Assembly (NCBI GenBank): GCA_030737835.1
Contig: CM060849.1
Coordinates: 21,374,074 to 21,438,073 of the forward strand
From: Acorus gramineus
Lineage: Eukaryota; Streptophyta; Magnoliopsida; Acorales; Acoraceae
Reading direction: 5' to 3'
DNA: 64,000 bases
Shown here: positions 1-10,289 of the stretch, piece after piece
Layout of the letters: each line of letters begins with the position of its first letter
How positions within the stretch are numbered: position 1 is the stretch's first letter
Translations under genes and position numbers: made by a program
The notes under the pieces: model-generated
What the model saw: the letters and a program-made list of their open reading frames with translations, nothing else
Databases searched by the model: none
Told to the model about the DNA's origin: nothing

Positions 1-951
1 AAATAACAAGTCAATGCAATGAGCTGCACAATTTGACTTGAACACATGTGGCATTCTATCTTCCAGAAGAGCCCCCGCTACATTGTAATTTGAAGCATTA
101 TCAGTAATAATCTGCACCACATTTTCTCTTCCTACATGCTCATCAATCCCCCTTGTAATAAAATCGGCAAGAAACCTTCCATCTTTCACTTTCCCTTCTG
201 TAGATTCAGAGCATAAGAAGACAGTGCCTCTAGATGATGATGCTAATAAGTTGAGGTGATTCCTGCTTCTCATATCTCTCCATCCATCGGACATGATCGT
301 GCAACCTGTTTCTGCCCAAGATTCTTTTATTTCTTTTACATAATCGGCTGCTTTCTCCTTAAGTGTACACAATAATGATGTTCTTATTGTCTCACTACTA
401 GGAGGAACATAACCTGGTCCATGTTCTGCAACCGCTTTCATGGCTTCAATAAATTCTGGAGTCCTTGCTACATTGAATGCAATGTTGTTAGTAACAAAGT
501 GTTTTGCAATGGCCAAGTCAGCATTTGCTTTTTCGGTCTTTCGTAGTTGAGAATACAGAGTGGTCTGGTGTACTCTTCTTTCCCCGTCTGTACCACCACT
601 GCCACTGCCACTGCCACTGCCACCGCCACCGCCACCGCCACCTTGCTCTACAAATGTTGAATCAACTGAAGAAGGTTGATTCCCAACCCCAGACCCTGTA
701 GATGATGCTGCTCTTAACATTTCAAGGACATTTTTCTTCTTTTTTCCGATCTGGACACATAAATCTCTAGCTTGATTTTGTGCCGAATCCGGGGATGCCA
801 CACATGGTTTTATATCTTTTCCTGGCACCCTACCAATGTGGTATTTCATCCTTGTAATGGATGAAGTGAACTCTTCTTTACAATACTTACATTTTATCTT
901 TCTGCCAACCTGTTCACAATGTTCCCAAATCTTGTCTTTGTCTTTTCCCAT
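1..951 (-). CDS. hAT-family transposase with BED zinc finger and DUF659 (3' end beyond window)
   Basis: An uninterrupted frame of 317 codons runs from the ATG at 949-951 to the left edge of the window. The first ~45 residues form a BED-type finger (CKYC near residue 21, then a downstream H and C), as in plant hAT transposases. A Lys-rich stretch, a Gly/Ser tract coded by GGY/AGY repeats (around 596-645) and the DUF659 region follow. DUF659 landmarks seen are TIMSDGW, LLASSSRGTVF and ITDNASNY, ending in CAAHCIDLL at the edge. Family knowledge: DUF659 carries part of the RNase H-like catalytic core and the hAT dimerisation domain lies further downstream, here off-window. No stop or frameshift is visible, so this copy may be young or domesticated. 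Its position next to TIR-like subterminal repeats favours a transposon gene over a host gene. Confidence 0.88.
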   Translation of the reverse strand, partial: MGKDKDKIWEHCEQVGRKIKCKYCKEEFTSSITRMKYHIGRVPGKDIKPCVASPDSAQNQARDLCVQIGKKKKNVLEMLRAASSTGSGVGNQPSSVDSTFVEQGGGGGGGGSGSGSGSGGTDGERRVHQTTLYSQLRKTEKANADLAIAKHFVTNNIAFNVARTPEFIEAMKAVAEHGPGYVPPSSETIRTSLLCTLKEKAADYVKEIKESWAETGCTIMSDGWRDMRSRNHLNLLASSSRGTVFLCSESTEGKVKDGRFLADFITRGIDEHVGRENVVQIITDNASNYNVAGALLEDRMPHVFKSNCAAHCIDLLF

Positions 952-1160
952 AGTCACTATTTAAAATAAAAAGAAATATAAATAATATGACTAATGTTCC
1001 CAAATATAAAAAATATGATTAGCAAAACAAATACACACACAATTGAGCAAATATTAAAAGTCAAAACACACCAAAGAATAAGAAGCAGCACCTCCTTTCA
1101 ATCTTTATGGGTCAAATTAGAGCAGCACTTCATTCAATAAATAAAACTTCTAATAAACAG

Positions 1161-1307
1161 AACATCAACTGTACTCAAGAATCAAGATTATTCCATAAAC
1201 ATATTCTCTGTTTTGTTTTAAAAAAAAAACATTATTCCATAAACATCAACTGTACTCAAGAATCAAGAATCTAATAAAACTTCTCTGTTTTGTTTTAAAA
1301 AAAAAAC
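1161..1307. repeat. imperfect tandem duplication inside the hAT leader
   Basis: A block starting AACATCAACTGTACTCAAGA and ending in CTCTGTTTTGTTTT plus an A-run occurs at 1161-1230 and again at 1242-1307. The middle is slightly rearranged between copies. It lies in the AT-rich region upstream of the transposase ATG and has no coding sense. Confidence 0.8.
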
Positions 1308-2100
1308 GAGACAGACAATGAAATCTATTTCCACTACCATTCAATAAACATATTCCATCAACAGAGTTTTATAGAAAGACAATCAATTTTCATTAAGAGA
1401 ACATCAATCACAGAACATCAATCAATATGACTTTTCCATTTCCATTTCCAACAACAATCAACCACAGAAGAAACATAATAACTTTATCAAGAAGAAACAG
1501 GACATCATTAACAAATTGAAAACAAGAAACCCAAAACAAAGATTTCAAAAGAAGAAAAGATTAAAAAGAAAGTTAATCACCGATTCACCGTCGTCACCTT
1601 CACCTTCGAAGACTAAGGGAGAGCCGGAGTGTTGGTCTGTCGGAGTCTCGGAGAGGGAGAGTCAGACTGCCGGTCCGCCGGACGGCCGGAGAGGGAGGGA
1701 GAGATTGTGAGAGCCTGAGAGAGTGAGAGAGAGAGAGCCAGCCAGGAACTGCCGGAGATGGAGGGTCTTCAGTCGTCACCTTCTTCAAGTTGAACAGCCG
1801 GTGATGGAGGGAGAGCCGGAGAGCTATTCAGCCAGGGATGGAGGGGCCCTTTTTAGTTTTTTAGGGGTTAGGGCAAGGGACCCAGTCGGGGGTTTTTTTA
1901 AACATACTCTGCATTCCCAAAAGACCCTAAATCATCCGAACAATCACGATTTGCACCGAATCCGCCGCATAATCGCCGAATGCACCGAATAATCGCCGTA
2001 TGCACCGACTCGTCCGTAGCTTCGCCGATTTGTTCGGCAGAGGCTTCATTCGGCGAATGTTGCCGAATATTCGCGTATAAGTCGGCGAATCTGTGACTAT

Positions 2101-4527
2101 GGTTCTACCAGGAGTTCTGGCTAGTGGTTCAAGAGGATGTGAAAGAAATGTTCTCTGAATTTCAGATGGGGAATCAAGGGATCGGCCGCCTAAACTGCAC
2201 TTTCCTAGTGCTTATTCCAAAGAAAGAAGGGGCCATGGAGGTGGGGGATTTCAGGCCCATCAGCCTTGTTAATGGGGCATACAAGATGATTGCTAAGGCA
2301 CTCGCAAACAGGCTCAAAACAGTCACCGGTTCTATGGTGGAGGAGAATCAAACCGCCTTCGTCCCTGGGAGACTGTTACAGGATGGTTATTTGGCTATTC
2401 AAGAATGCATTGCAGCGGCCCATAAGGAGAAAAGAAAGAGAGGGGTGTTAAAAATTGAGTTCTCAAAGGCATATGATAATATCCGATGGGATTTTCTTCT
2501 TCACTTGTTAAGCTGTCATGGGTTCGAACCAGGGTGGATCAGAATGATCAGGGAATGTATTTCTACTGCCAACGTGCTCAACGGGAAACCATGCGGTTTC
2601 TTTCATTTTAATAAGGGTCTCTGACAGGACGATCCCCTTTCACCCCTTCTCTTCACGGTGGTCACAAATGTTTTTAGTATTATGATGGCCAAGGCAGAGT
2701 CGGGATGGCTGGGTAAAAAGGCTAAAGGTGTGCAACGATGGTCAAACAATATCCCATGTCCAGTATGCGGATGATATGGTTGTCCTATGTTCTGTAGAAG
2801 AGGACTCTGTAAGGGGTGTCAAGTTCATATGTAAGTGTTTTGAACTTCTTTCCGGTCTTCATATAAATTACTCCAAAAGTTCCATGCCCGGGATACACCT
2901 ACAACAGGAGGAAATCAGCAATCTGGCGAGGATCATGGGATGCCAAGTTCAATGTTTCCCGATGCGCCATCTGGGCCTTCCACTTATGTTGGGATCTTTC
3001 AGGAAGACTGAGTGGCAACCTCTTATCAGCAAGTTTGAGCATAAACTTGATGGTTGGAAAAGTAAAAGTCTTAGCTTGGGAGGAAGGGTGTCTCTACTGC
3101 AAGCGGTGCTTTCGAATCTCCCCATTTTCTACCTTTTAGTGTTCAAATACCAAAATGTGTACTTCAAAAAATTGATTCTATGCAGAGGTCTTTTATGTGA
3201 AAAGGATCAAGGGAGGTCAATAAGTCTTATTTGGTGAAATGGGACGCGGTATGTGAGAGGAAAGCAAAAGGAGGAGTAGGCTTACTGAACCTTGAAGACA
3301 TGAACTGTGCACTTCTTTGTAAATGGAGATGGAGGGTGATACAGGGGACTTCCGCTACGTGGAGAAATATACTCGAGGCTCGATACCTACGTGGGGAGGG
3401 GAGAGCGGAGAGATTCCCATTGCCTTCTCAACGATTGACTCGCATTTGGAGGGACATTCTGTCTGCCACCACGGGCTTCATGGATGCAATCCGCTGGACA
3501 GTGGGAAATGGAAAAAGTGTGTTCTTTTGGCATGACCATTGAATAGGAGAAGAATGTCTGAAAATCAGATTTCCAAACTTGTTTGATTTGTCTACTGATA
3601 AGGCTGGAAAGGTCAATAATTTCTGGTTTCAGTTTGAACAGGCAGGAGAGTGGGTGTTCCAGTTTCACCGAAATTTGCATGGCTTGGAAGCCTTCCAATA
3701 CTCGGCCTTATTTCAGGAGCTTCAAGGAGTGCAGGTGGTGGAAAGTCTACCAAACATACTGATCTGGAACCCACGACCGAGCGGCGGTTTCTCTGTGAAA
3801 TCATGCTACGATTGGTGGAGAAGGAATAGACCGTAGTGGCCGGATTTAGCTTCAAAAGCCAAGGCTGTTGTATCCCCTTAAAGTTCCCCTTAAAGTTAAG
3901 TTCTTTTATTGGCTGTTGTATCAAGAGAAATTGCTCACAAAGTCCTACCGTGCCAAATGGGTTCCCCAAGCAGACAGAACCTGCATTTTTTGCTCTGTCG
4001 AAGAAGAAACAGTGGCTCACCTATTCATATCTTGCCCGTTTGTTGGACAGATCTTGAGGCTTCTATCGCAAGTCACGGATTTGGACACTTCTTTCTCCTC
4101 CCTCCAGAGCATGTGGGAAGCCGGTAGGAATTGAAGCTTCCAGGGACCGAAGCGTGGTGGCCAAGGTTTCGCAATCTTTTATTTCGGCCGTGTGTTGGGC
4201 TGTACATGTGGCTAGAACGAAATCATCTTTTGTTCAGGAATGCAAGAGCATACGTGAAAAATGTTTAGGAGCGAGTCATACATTTTATCAAGCTATGGGG
4301 GACCCATTGTGCAGGGGCATCCTCGGTGTCTATTGTTAGGGGTAAACTCAATATAGCTATGTAATTTGAAGTATGTTTTACTCTCAGTCCAGGTAGTAGA
4401 ATCCTCTTCTACATGATTGGGGGTGAGATTTTCTGTTTTTTGGCTTTTGTTTATTTGGAATATAACACCCATTCAACGTTTGCGTGATTTATCAAAGGCT
4501 CATGCCAATCTTCCATCAAAAAAAGAT
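2101..4527 (+). mobile_element. 5'-truncated LINE (L1-type plant non-LTR retrotransposon)
   Basis: A 2.4-kb segment encodes the back two thirds of a plant LINE ORF2 on the plus strand, followed by a short 3' UTR and a weak A-rich tail near 4516-4523. Its 5' side is cut by the hAT element ending near 2098. If the hAT inserted into the LINE, the missing 5' half should lie beyond the left edge of the window. The copy is dead (see the pseudogene entry). Confidence 0.9.
2103..4339 (+). pseudogene. LINE ORF2 remnant: reverse transcriptase and zf-RVT domains
   Basis: Reverse-transcriptase landmarks are in order but in several frames. LVLIPKK and DFRPISLVN lie around 2203-2270, followed by the IEFSKAYD block around 2455 (LDFSKAYD is usual, so the first catalytic region is altered). 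An in-frame stop falls within what should be the GLRQGDPLSP motif (around 2622). After a frameshift, the catalytic YADD is read at 2764-2775 in QYADDM. A further frameshift falls near 3225, where VKWDAVCERKAKGG begins, with stops near 3541 and 3834. The C-terminal zf-RVT domain (KFFYWLL ... CIFC ... HLFISC) lies at about 3890-4050. A duplicated CCCCTTAAAGTT unit around 3874-3897 adds another lesion. No functional product is expected. Confidence 0.93.
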
Positions 4528-4529
4528 AA

Positions 4530-6042
4530 GAGCTAGGGTGTACATTTATTTTTATTTTTTTTAAATCGGTGTCCTTAAAATTTGCTATTTTTATTTTATT
4601 ATATATATAAAAGATTACACAAATCAACATGATTTTAGAAAAGAATAGACTTTAGATTAAAATCTCCAAAATCAGTTAGATGTTTTTTTTAGTGTTTTAA
4701 AAATTAAACTATTTATTGAACCAGAAAAATGATCGGATTAAGGGTCACCAGTTTAATAATTGAGTGAACCGGAATCAAACCATGACATCATTGTAACATA
4801 ATAAATATATTAGTTATTTTAATAATTTAAAATTATAAAAATCTGAAGTATTCTTAAAAATCACAGTAATCAAGTCATTACCTTTTCAAGTCTTCATATA
4901 AACATTACAATAACATAAAAACTATGCTGCTTTTATTTATAATTAAAGTTTTGATACGAATAATTAATATGAGTTTAATACATTTTATATGATGTTCAAG
5001 TTAAATATAAACCTTCTTATCTAAGAGGAGATACTTATTGTAAAAACTCATTGTTTTCCCATTTTTAAAGTGCAATTAGGCAAATTACAAACCCTAAATC
5101 ATTTTTAAAATTTAGATGATGAATTAATAAGTTTTAATCTTTTAAAAACTCAAACCAATTAAAATTAGAAAGACTCTTTTTGAACATTTTTTTGGTAAGT
5201 TCTCTAAAAAGTTATTTTTTTAGTGAGTTATTTATTCTTCCCTACATTAATTTTTCACATCTTCAAAAAACTAACCTATTCATCTAACCCGATACCAGTT
5301 TTCAATACATGGCAATTCAAACGATGGGTTTCATTTCTAGCCTGGTATTTTTAATAGACCGGGTTTAGCGGGTTAACCAAACTGAAAGTCAGGCCGGTCG
5401 ACTGTCCAACCGGCCAGTCCGGTTTGATTTTTAAGACATTTATTTTTTCCAACTCCATCCCATAATTATTTAAAATCTCATAGAAATAATTGCAAATAAA
5501 TAAGCATTAGTTATTACAAAATCACATAAAAATGGTTCTAATTTTGATTCCAATGAATTATTGGATTAGGTTTGAAGTTAAACTTCACATAAGCTCGATC
5601 TTGTGAGATTTGATTGTGAGAATAGCTGTTTCATTTACATTTGCATGACCTGGAATGTCCACTTCATACACCGACTAAATCAACCACTTTTACATGGCTC
5701 ACCCCAGTTATTACACATTGATCTGGACTTCAAAATCAAACTGCAACAATAGATGTTGACAGCCACACAAGAAGAGCAAGCCAACTCAAACACACAATTG
5801 GAACATGACATGGAACCTGTGAAATTCAAATACTGCAAGCAATCACATTCATGGAAGAAACACGCATTCCTCACTTGCAATGTAGTGCATTTGTCTCTTA
5901 TTGATCCACCACAGTATCATGAAAAGAACAACTTCCATAACATGGTTCTCTGAAATTGACTCATCACAATCACACAAAAAAGATTCAAAGCAGCTAAAGC
6001 AGGCAAAATCCTTTTGCGATAATCAAACTAGACCGAAAAAGA
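4530..6042. other. AT-rich intergenic DNA and COX6B 3' flank
   Basis: No coding region is supported. The stretch contains one TIR-bounded element (4691-5440, listed separately). From about 5640 to 6042 it holds the downstream flank and probable 3' UTR of the minus-strand COX6B gene. Short open frames here lack homology and domain features. Confidence 0.6.
4691..5440. mobile_element. non-autonomous TIR element, 750 bp
   Basis: The left end reads AGTGTTTTAAAAATTAAAC and the reverse complement of the right end AATGTCTTAAAAATCAAAC (16 of 19 identical). The 8-bp flanks are T-rich and nearly alike (TTTTTTTT and TATTTTTT), compatible with an 8-bp target duplication but too simple to prove it. The right arm is rich in CCGGTT/AACCGG motifs. 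No coding capacity is seen. A hAT-like MITE is possible. Confidence 0.5.
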
Positions 6043-9000
6043 TCACAGGGGGCCAGGAAAGTTTCCATTCTCCCTCTGCTCGTTCCAGCGCTCAATCTGC
6101 ATCAAATTAAAAGAAAAACTTAGTAACTTACATACAGATTTTAAGTTGGGTTTAAAAGTATCATCCATTTGAAGGACAATTCTAATAGGCTTGATAAATA
6201 TCAGAAAACATGAATTTTTGGCTGTTTCGTCTTCCTACACTTTTCTGACCCACAAGCATGACTGAAAAGTAAATTGTACAGAAAACAGACAAGGGAAAAA
6301 AATTGAACGTGTATGAATTGAAAAAAAAAATAAAAGGATAACATTAGAGACAATCCTGCATGCAATCTGACGTGCAGTCCCCAGATGCCTTGGTTTGTTT
6401 TTTTTTTTTTTGCGTATATTTCATGTAAGGAAGCGTATATCTTCATAAAATTGAATATATAATCCAATGAATTGGATGAACACACTTACAGAAAAGGTGA
6501 AATATTATATGCTTCGTCTAATGAAGCATATACCTTGTTGAGAATATGGGATTGCACGCGGGACTTCAAATAAGGATTGCGTGTAATAACACCCAAAATG
6601 AAAAGGCCCCCGCTCTGATTACATCACCTGCTTTGTTCAACTAAAGTTATACTTGAGGGCAATTAGTACTCCCCCAATGATATTAACAAAATCATCATCC
6701 ACTTCCATTTTGTACACACCCGAAATAACTGGTAAGAATTGAAGGCTAGTAAAATGGTGATACAAGCACATCTTGCAACATACATATCCAGTCATATCCA
6801 ACTCTCAACATATTATAACATATTAACATATCATATTATACTATTGAGATATGAAAGAATGTGGGTTACCAGTTTTTAACCATGTCCCCATGAAGTTTGA
6901 TACGATTTACGGGCATAAAGAAAATAATATGGGGCTATTAAAAAAACAAAAACTTTGGACAAAATGCCTGGTACACATGTATTATGTACCTAGCTAATAC
7001 ACCACAAAAAGCTAGGTAATTTACTACTTAGATCCCAAACCAAGTTGGGTCCACCTATGTCTCATACTCCAATTGTCATATCATACATGATGCTTCCATA
7101 GTCGTTGCCTACCACTGCATGCTGAAGGGTTTAACTCTGTCCAGGTAACACATCACACTTTTTAAAACTTTTTGAGGCAGACTTTACTCTTGTTTATACC
7201 AGATAACCTTTTTAGGTCACCCTTTTCCAGGATCCGAATTTGGGACATAGAGCTACTCTCAATTGTTATGTACCCAACCAGTACATCAAAAACACCTAAC
7301 GCTACTGGTGCAGAAAGTTGGGTATTTAACTATTTGGATCACATATGGCATGTCTCACATTTGGCTCACACATAAACTACTCTTCCTTCACAATTCATAT
7401 GTAAAGCACATGCAGAGCGGACTCTACTAGCTCTACTATTACATTATTATTAACCAGCTTCTGTCAATATAATTCAATGTCCCAAAAAAGGCCATATATG
7501 GGAAGACAATAACCTATTAGGATCATTTAGGCATATATGCGAATAGAGATGATGTTTTGTTCCTGAAGATGACATTCAATTGCCAGATAAAACCAACCAC
7601 CTTTTAAGATCTCACTAGATTTCCATATAAATATTGTTCCCTAGATTTAAGATGTCAAAAAGCGAATCGAGCTTTGATTAAGTTGGGTAGCACCTCCTCT
7701 CTCCGTAAAGGAGGCCATTGGATCAAACCCAAGGGGGCATCAATCTCCGGAAAAAAAAAAGTGTAAATGTTCCACATAGATGTCCCCATTAGTTTGCAGT
7801 GATGACCAGCAATGGTTCAGGCATCAATGGAGGATCAAATTAATCTAATGGTGTGAATTGTCAGAAAAATTGGAAGAACAATATCAAAATGGGGTACATT
7901 CCAAAACTAATAACATCTGTCAAAGGATGAAATGTCATGAACAGTGATCACACGTCACCATACCATTCCCCTTAAAATAAGATTTTCAATTTCACCAGAT
8001 GAGTACTTCCGAATGATAATTCTGTCTTCAAGCAGAAATATAACAGAAATATACAACGAAACAATAGTACCATATGACAGCCAGTCAAATTCAACACGCG
8101 ATATGCATCTTGTAGTTGCAATCAATTAACATTTTTTCCCATTATTTCACAGGTAATACATTAAAAAAAATGATATACTGAACCTTCCAGTAAGAGTATC
8201 CCTTTAATTTCAACCCAGACAACGTTTTTCCATTGGCTTTGCATTGGGCTAATCTTCAAGGGAAAATGCAATATTTTTTCGAGAGACAGGAAAATGCATC
8301 TTAATGCTTGTATTTGGTAACATAAATATACCTCTCTACCAGAGACATATCCAGAGGCCACACAGATAACTAATGAGGGAGGGTTTGAATAAAATGTATG
8401 AAATGCCACTTTCAAGGTTTAAGCGATTCAAAGAATCAAAAATAATACAATATTGAACTAGTAATCACTTGAGCCTTCCTAGCATTTTCTCTAATGGTTC
8501 CTTGGTATTTTGTATTTCTCAGTATTTCTTGATTATCTTGGTTGTTATCTGACTTATTTGTTGTTGCTGGTGTCTCAGCAAGAATTCTCAACACAATTCT
8601 AGTTCCTCATATCACATGCCTTTTATATCCACCCTAAAAATCCACTTCCACTACTGTTTATTTGACCTTCGCAAATGCACAACTATAGGATATCGAAGTG
8701 GGTTATGTTTTACAACCTCCACTCAAAACATTTGTTCACTCATACGCCTAATATTAACTGTTCAATGCCAAAGACCTCCCATCTATTTTGAGAAATATGC
8801 AGTTTATGGCCGACCTCCACTAATTATTCTGTAGAATACAGTTAAAAATGTCAAGCCAGACTGAATAATCATAAGCATCAACCCTCACAATTAATGTGCT
8901 TGTAAAGAATTCAAAATTCTTAAAATAAATCTTGCATTGAGCCAATGGAGAAACAGTTTTCCCACAAGATCATGTAACCAACAGGATTGAATAAACCATG

Positions 9001-10199
9001 CATAAAAATAAAGGATAATGCTAGGGACAATTCCGCGTGCAAGCCCTACATGCTTTTATTTTGTTTTCGAAAGTGCGTACTTTATGTAATGAAACATATA
9101 CCTTCATAAAAAAAAATGAATCTAATGAATTGTATATACCCCATCCACAAAGAACAAAAAATCACATGCTTCATCTAACAAAGCATATGCTTCGTTGACA
9201 AAATGGGATTGCATCCGGGGTTGTATACAAGGAATATGTGTAATAGCGCCCAAAAATAAATGAACTGCAAATTCTCCCGATCTAATTCATGTGATTAGGA
9301 ACTCACCCATTCTCCAGGGCAAAGAGATCGATAATACTGGGCAAATTTCTGGCAGTCACCGGATTCCTCACCTTTTGCCGCTATACACCTGCATTCACAG
9401 TTAAAGATCTAGCTCATCATCTGGCTGAGTATGATATATTTGGAACACGAATTTAAAATAAGGCAGCACCCAAAAAAATTTACTTGTGGTACTCAATGTA
9501 ACGAGTGAAACAGTGCCGTGTCTGATTTGTTGTTGGGAATCGGAAATCCGCCGGGGCTGTTTTTATCTCAATCTGATGGACAACATGTAAAAACAAGACA
9601 TTCAACCAAATTTGATTCAATCACCGGAAATTAAAATTGAATATAATCATAAAAAGTTTGAATTTTTACAAGGGAATCTCATTTCGACTAAAAAAAAGCA
9701 ATAGTCTTTATAGAACCCAAAAATTAGCTGATTAACTGACAACAACAGGATCATTAATTCATAATTCATAAACAGAATCATTAACAAACCCGGAGCATCT
9801 CCTAAAACGAATCGCATGATTAAAATCTTCTCATAGTCAATAATCACATGAACAAGGACAAAAAAATTGATCCTAAAATCAATCATCAACGAATGTTGGA
9901 ACCGATTTTGCATAATCAATTTTTAGATATCGGTTCCAAATGGGTATTTCAGATCTTGGTTTATATGTTTCAAAAATCAATAAAAACAGCTTTTATGACA
10001 AAACAGTTTTAGAGTAGCTTTTTCACAATTGATCATTTTGATCAATTTAGGGCATAAGCTATTTCTGAAAATTTGGTTTCAAACGGGGAGACAAACAATC
10101 GAGGTTGTGAGGCAACAAAATTGATTGAAGGAAAGATTGATTGATCTCGATCGATCGATCGATGGAAGAAGGGAAGATCGAATGTATTACCTCCGCCAT
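6043..10199 (-). CDS. COX6B: cytochrome c oxidase subunit 6b (COX6B/COX12 family)
   Basis: Four coding exons on the minus strand: 10191-10199 (M-A-E), 9484-9572, 9307-9388 and 6043-6096, totalling 234 nt and 77 residues. All introns are GT..AG and phases fit. The product begins MAEIEIKTAPADFRF and ends NEQRENGNFPGPL. It carries the family's twin-cysteine pattern: C24-C34 (CX9C) and C45-C56 (CX10C), within HCFTRYIEYHKC and GDCQKFAQYYRSLC. Family knowledge: this is a nuclear-encoded, oxidatively folded subunit on the intermembrane-space side of complex IV, imported by the Mia40 route without a cleavable presequence. The length matches the short plant isoform rather than the long form with an acidic N-terminal extension. 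Intron 3 is unusually large (3.2 kb) and contains two copies of a dispersed repeat. Confidence 0.96.
6331..6602. repeat. dispersed MITE-like repeat, copy A, in COX6B intron 3
   Basis: This segment shares its whole layout with 9008-9260: a start like AAAGGATAA, a GTGCGTA/GCGTATATTTCATGTAA block, a GCTTCRTCTAA...AAGCATAT palindromic motif, GGGATTGCA, and an end like GTGTAATARC(A/G)CCCAAAA. Ends are imperfectly inverted. It is diverged from copy B by indels, so it is an old, non-coding element. Confidence 0.65.
6603..9007. other. interior of COX6B intron 3
   Basis: Intronic DNA with no supported gene. Two weakly similar segments (about 6970-7080 and 7240-7380; shared AAGYTRGGTAWTTWACTAYTT and CCYATGTCTCA-like words) suggest an old duplication. 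A short segment at 7670-7765 has a GGATCAAACCC box and an A-run, and may be a SINE fragment. Confidence 0.5.
9008..9260. repeat. dispersed MITE-like repeat, copy B, in COX6B intron 3
   Basis: Same orientation and layout as 6331-6602, 2.7 kb away in the same intron, ending about 45 bp before the preceding exon (9307-9388). The GCTTCATCTAA and AAGCATATGCTTCGTT motifs are shared. Related pieces are also seen near 42720-42960 and 43566-43830. Confidence 0.6.
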
Positions 10200-10270
10200 T
10201 GCCAGGTCCGATGAAGCTCTGACAAGATCGATTCAACGATTCGCAATTGTGGTTTTTCGGAGAAGCCCCC

Positions 10271-10278
10271 TTTTTATA
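10271..10278 (-). promoter_or_regulatory. TATA box of COX6B
   Basis: TATAAAAA on the minus strand lies about 72 nt upstream of the COX6B start codon. Transcription would start near 10245 and give a leader of roughly 45 nt. Confidence 0.65.
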
Positions 10279-10289
10279 CTTAACAATTT

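Larger units (their letters stand above)
1..2098 (-). mobile_element. hAT transposon, 5' terminal part
   Basis: Upstream of the transposase start lie an AT-rich stretch (952-1560), a more GC-rich leader-like segment (1570-1870) and a run of short subterminal motifs of the type TCGCCGAAT/TCGGCGAAT in both orientations (about 1940-2093). Such reiterated subterminal motifs are typical of hAT ends. LINE coding sequence starts immediately afterwards (FYQEFW from 2103), so the element end is placed near 2093-2098. The exact terminal inverted repeat and the 8-bp target duplication cannot be verified because the other end is off-window. Confidence 0.65.

Noticed and set aside
7670..7765. SINE-like fragment with GGATCAAACCC and an A-run
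   Set aside because: Too short, with no convincing A-box or flanking duplication. Kept only as a note within the COX6B intron.
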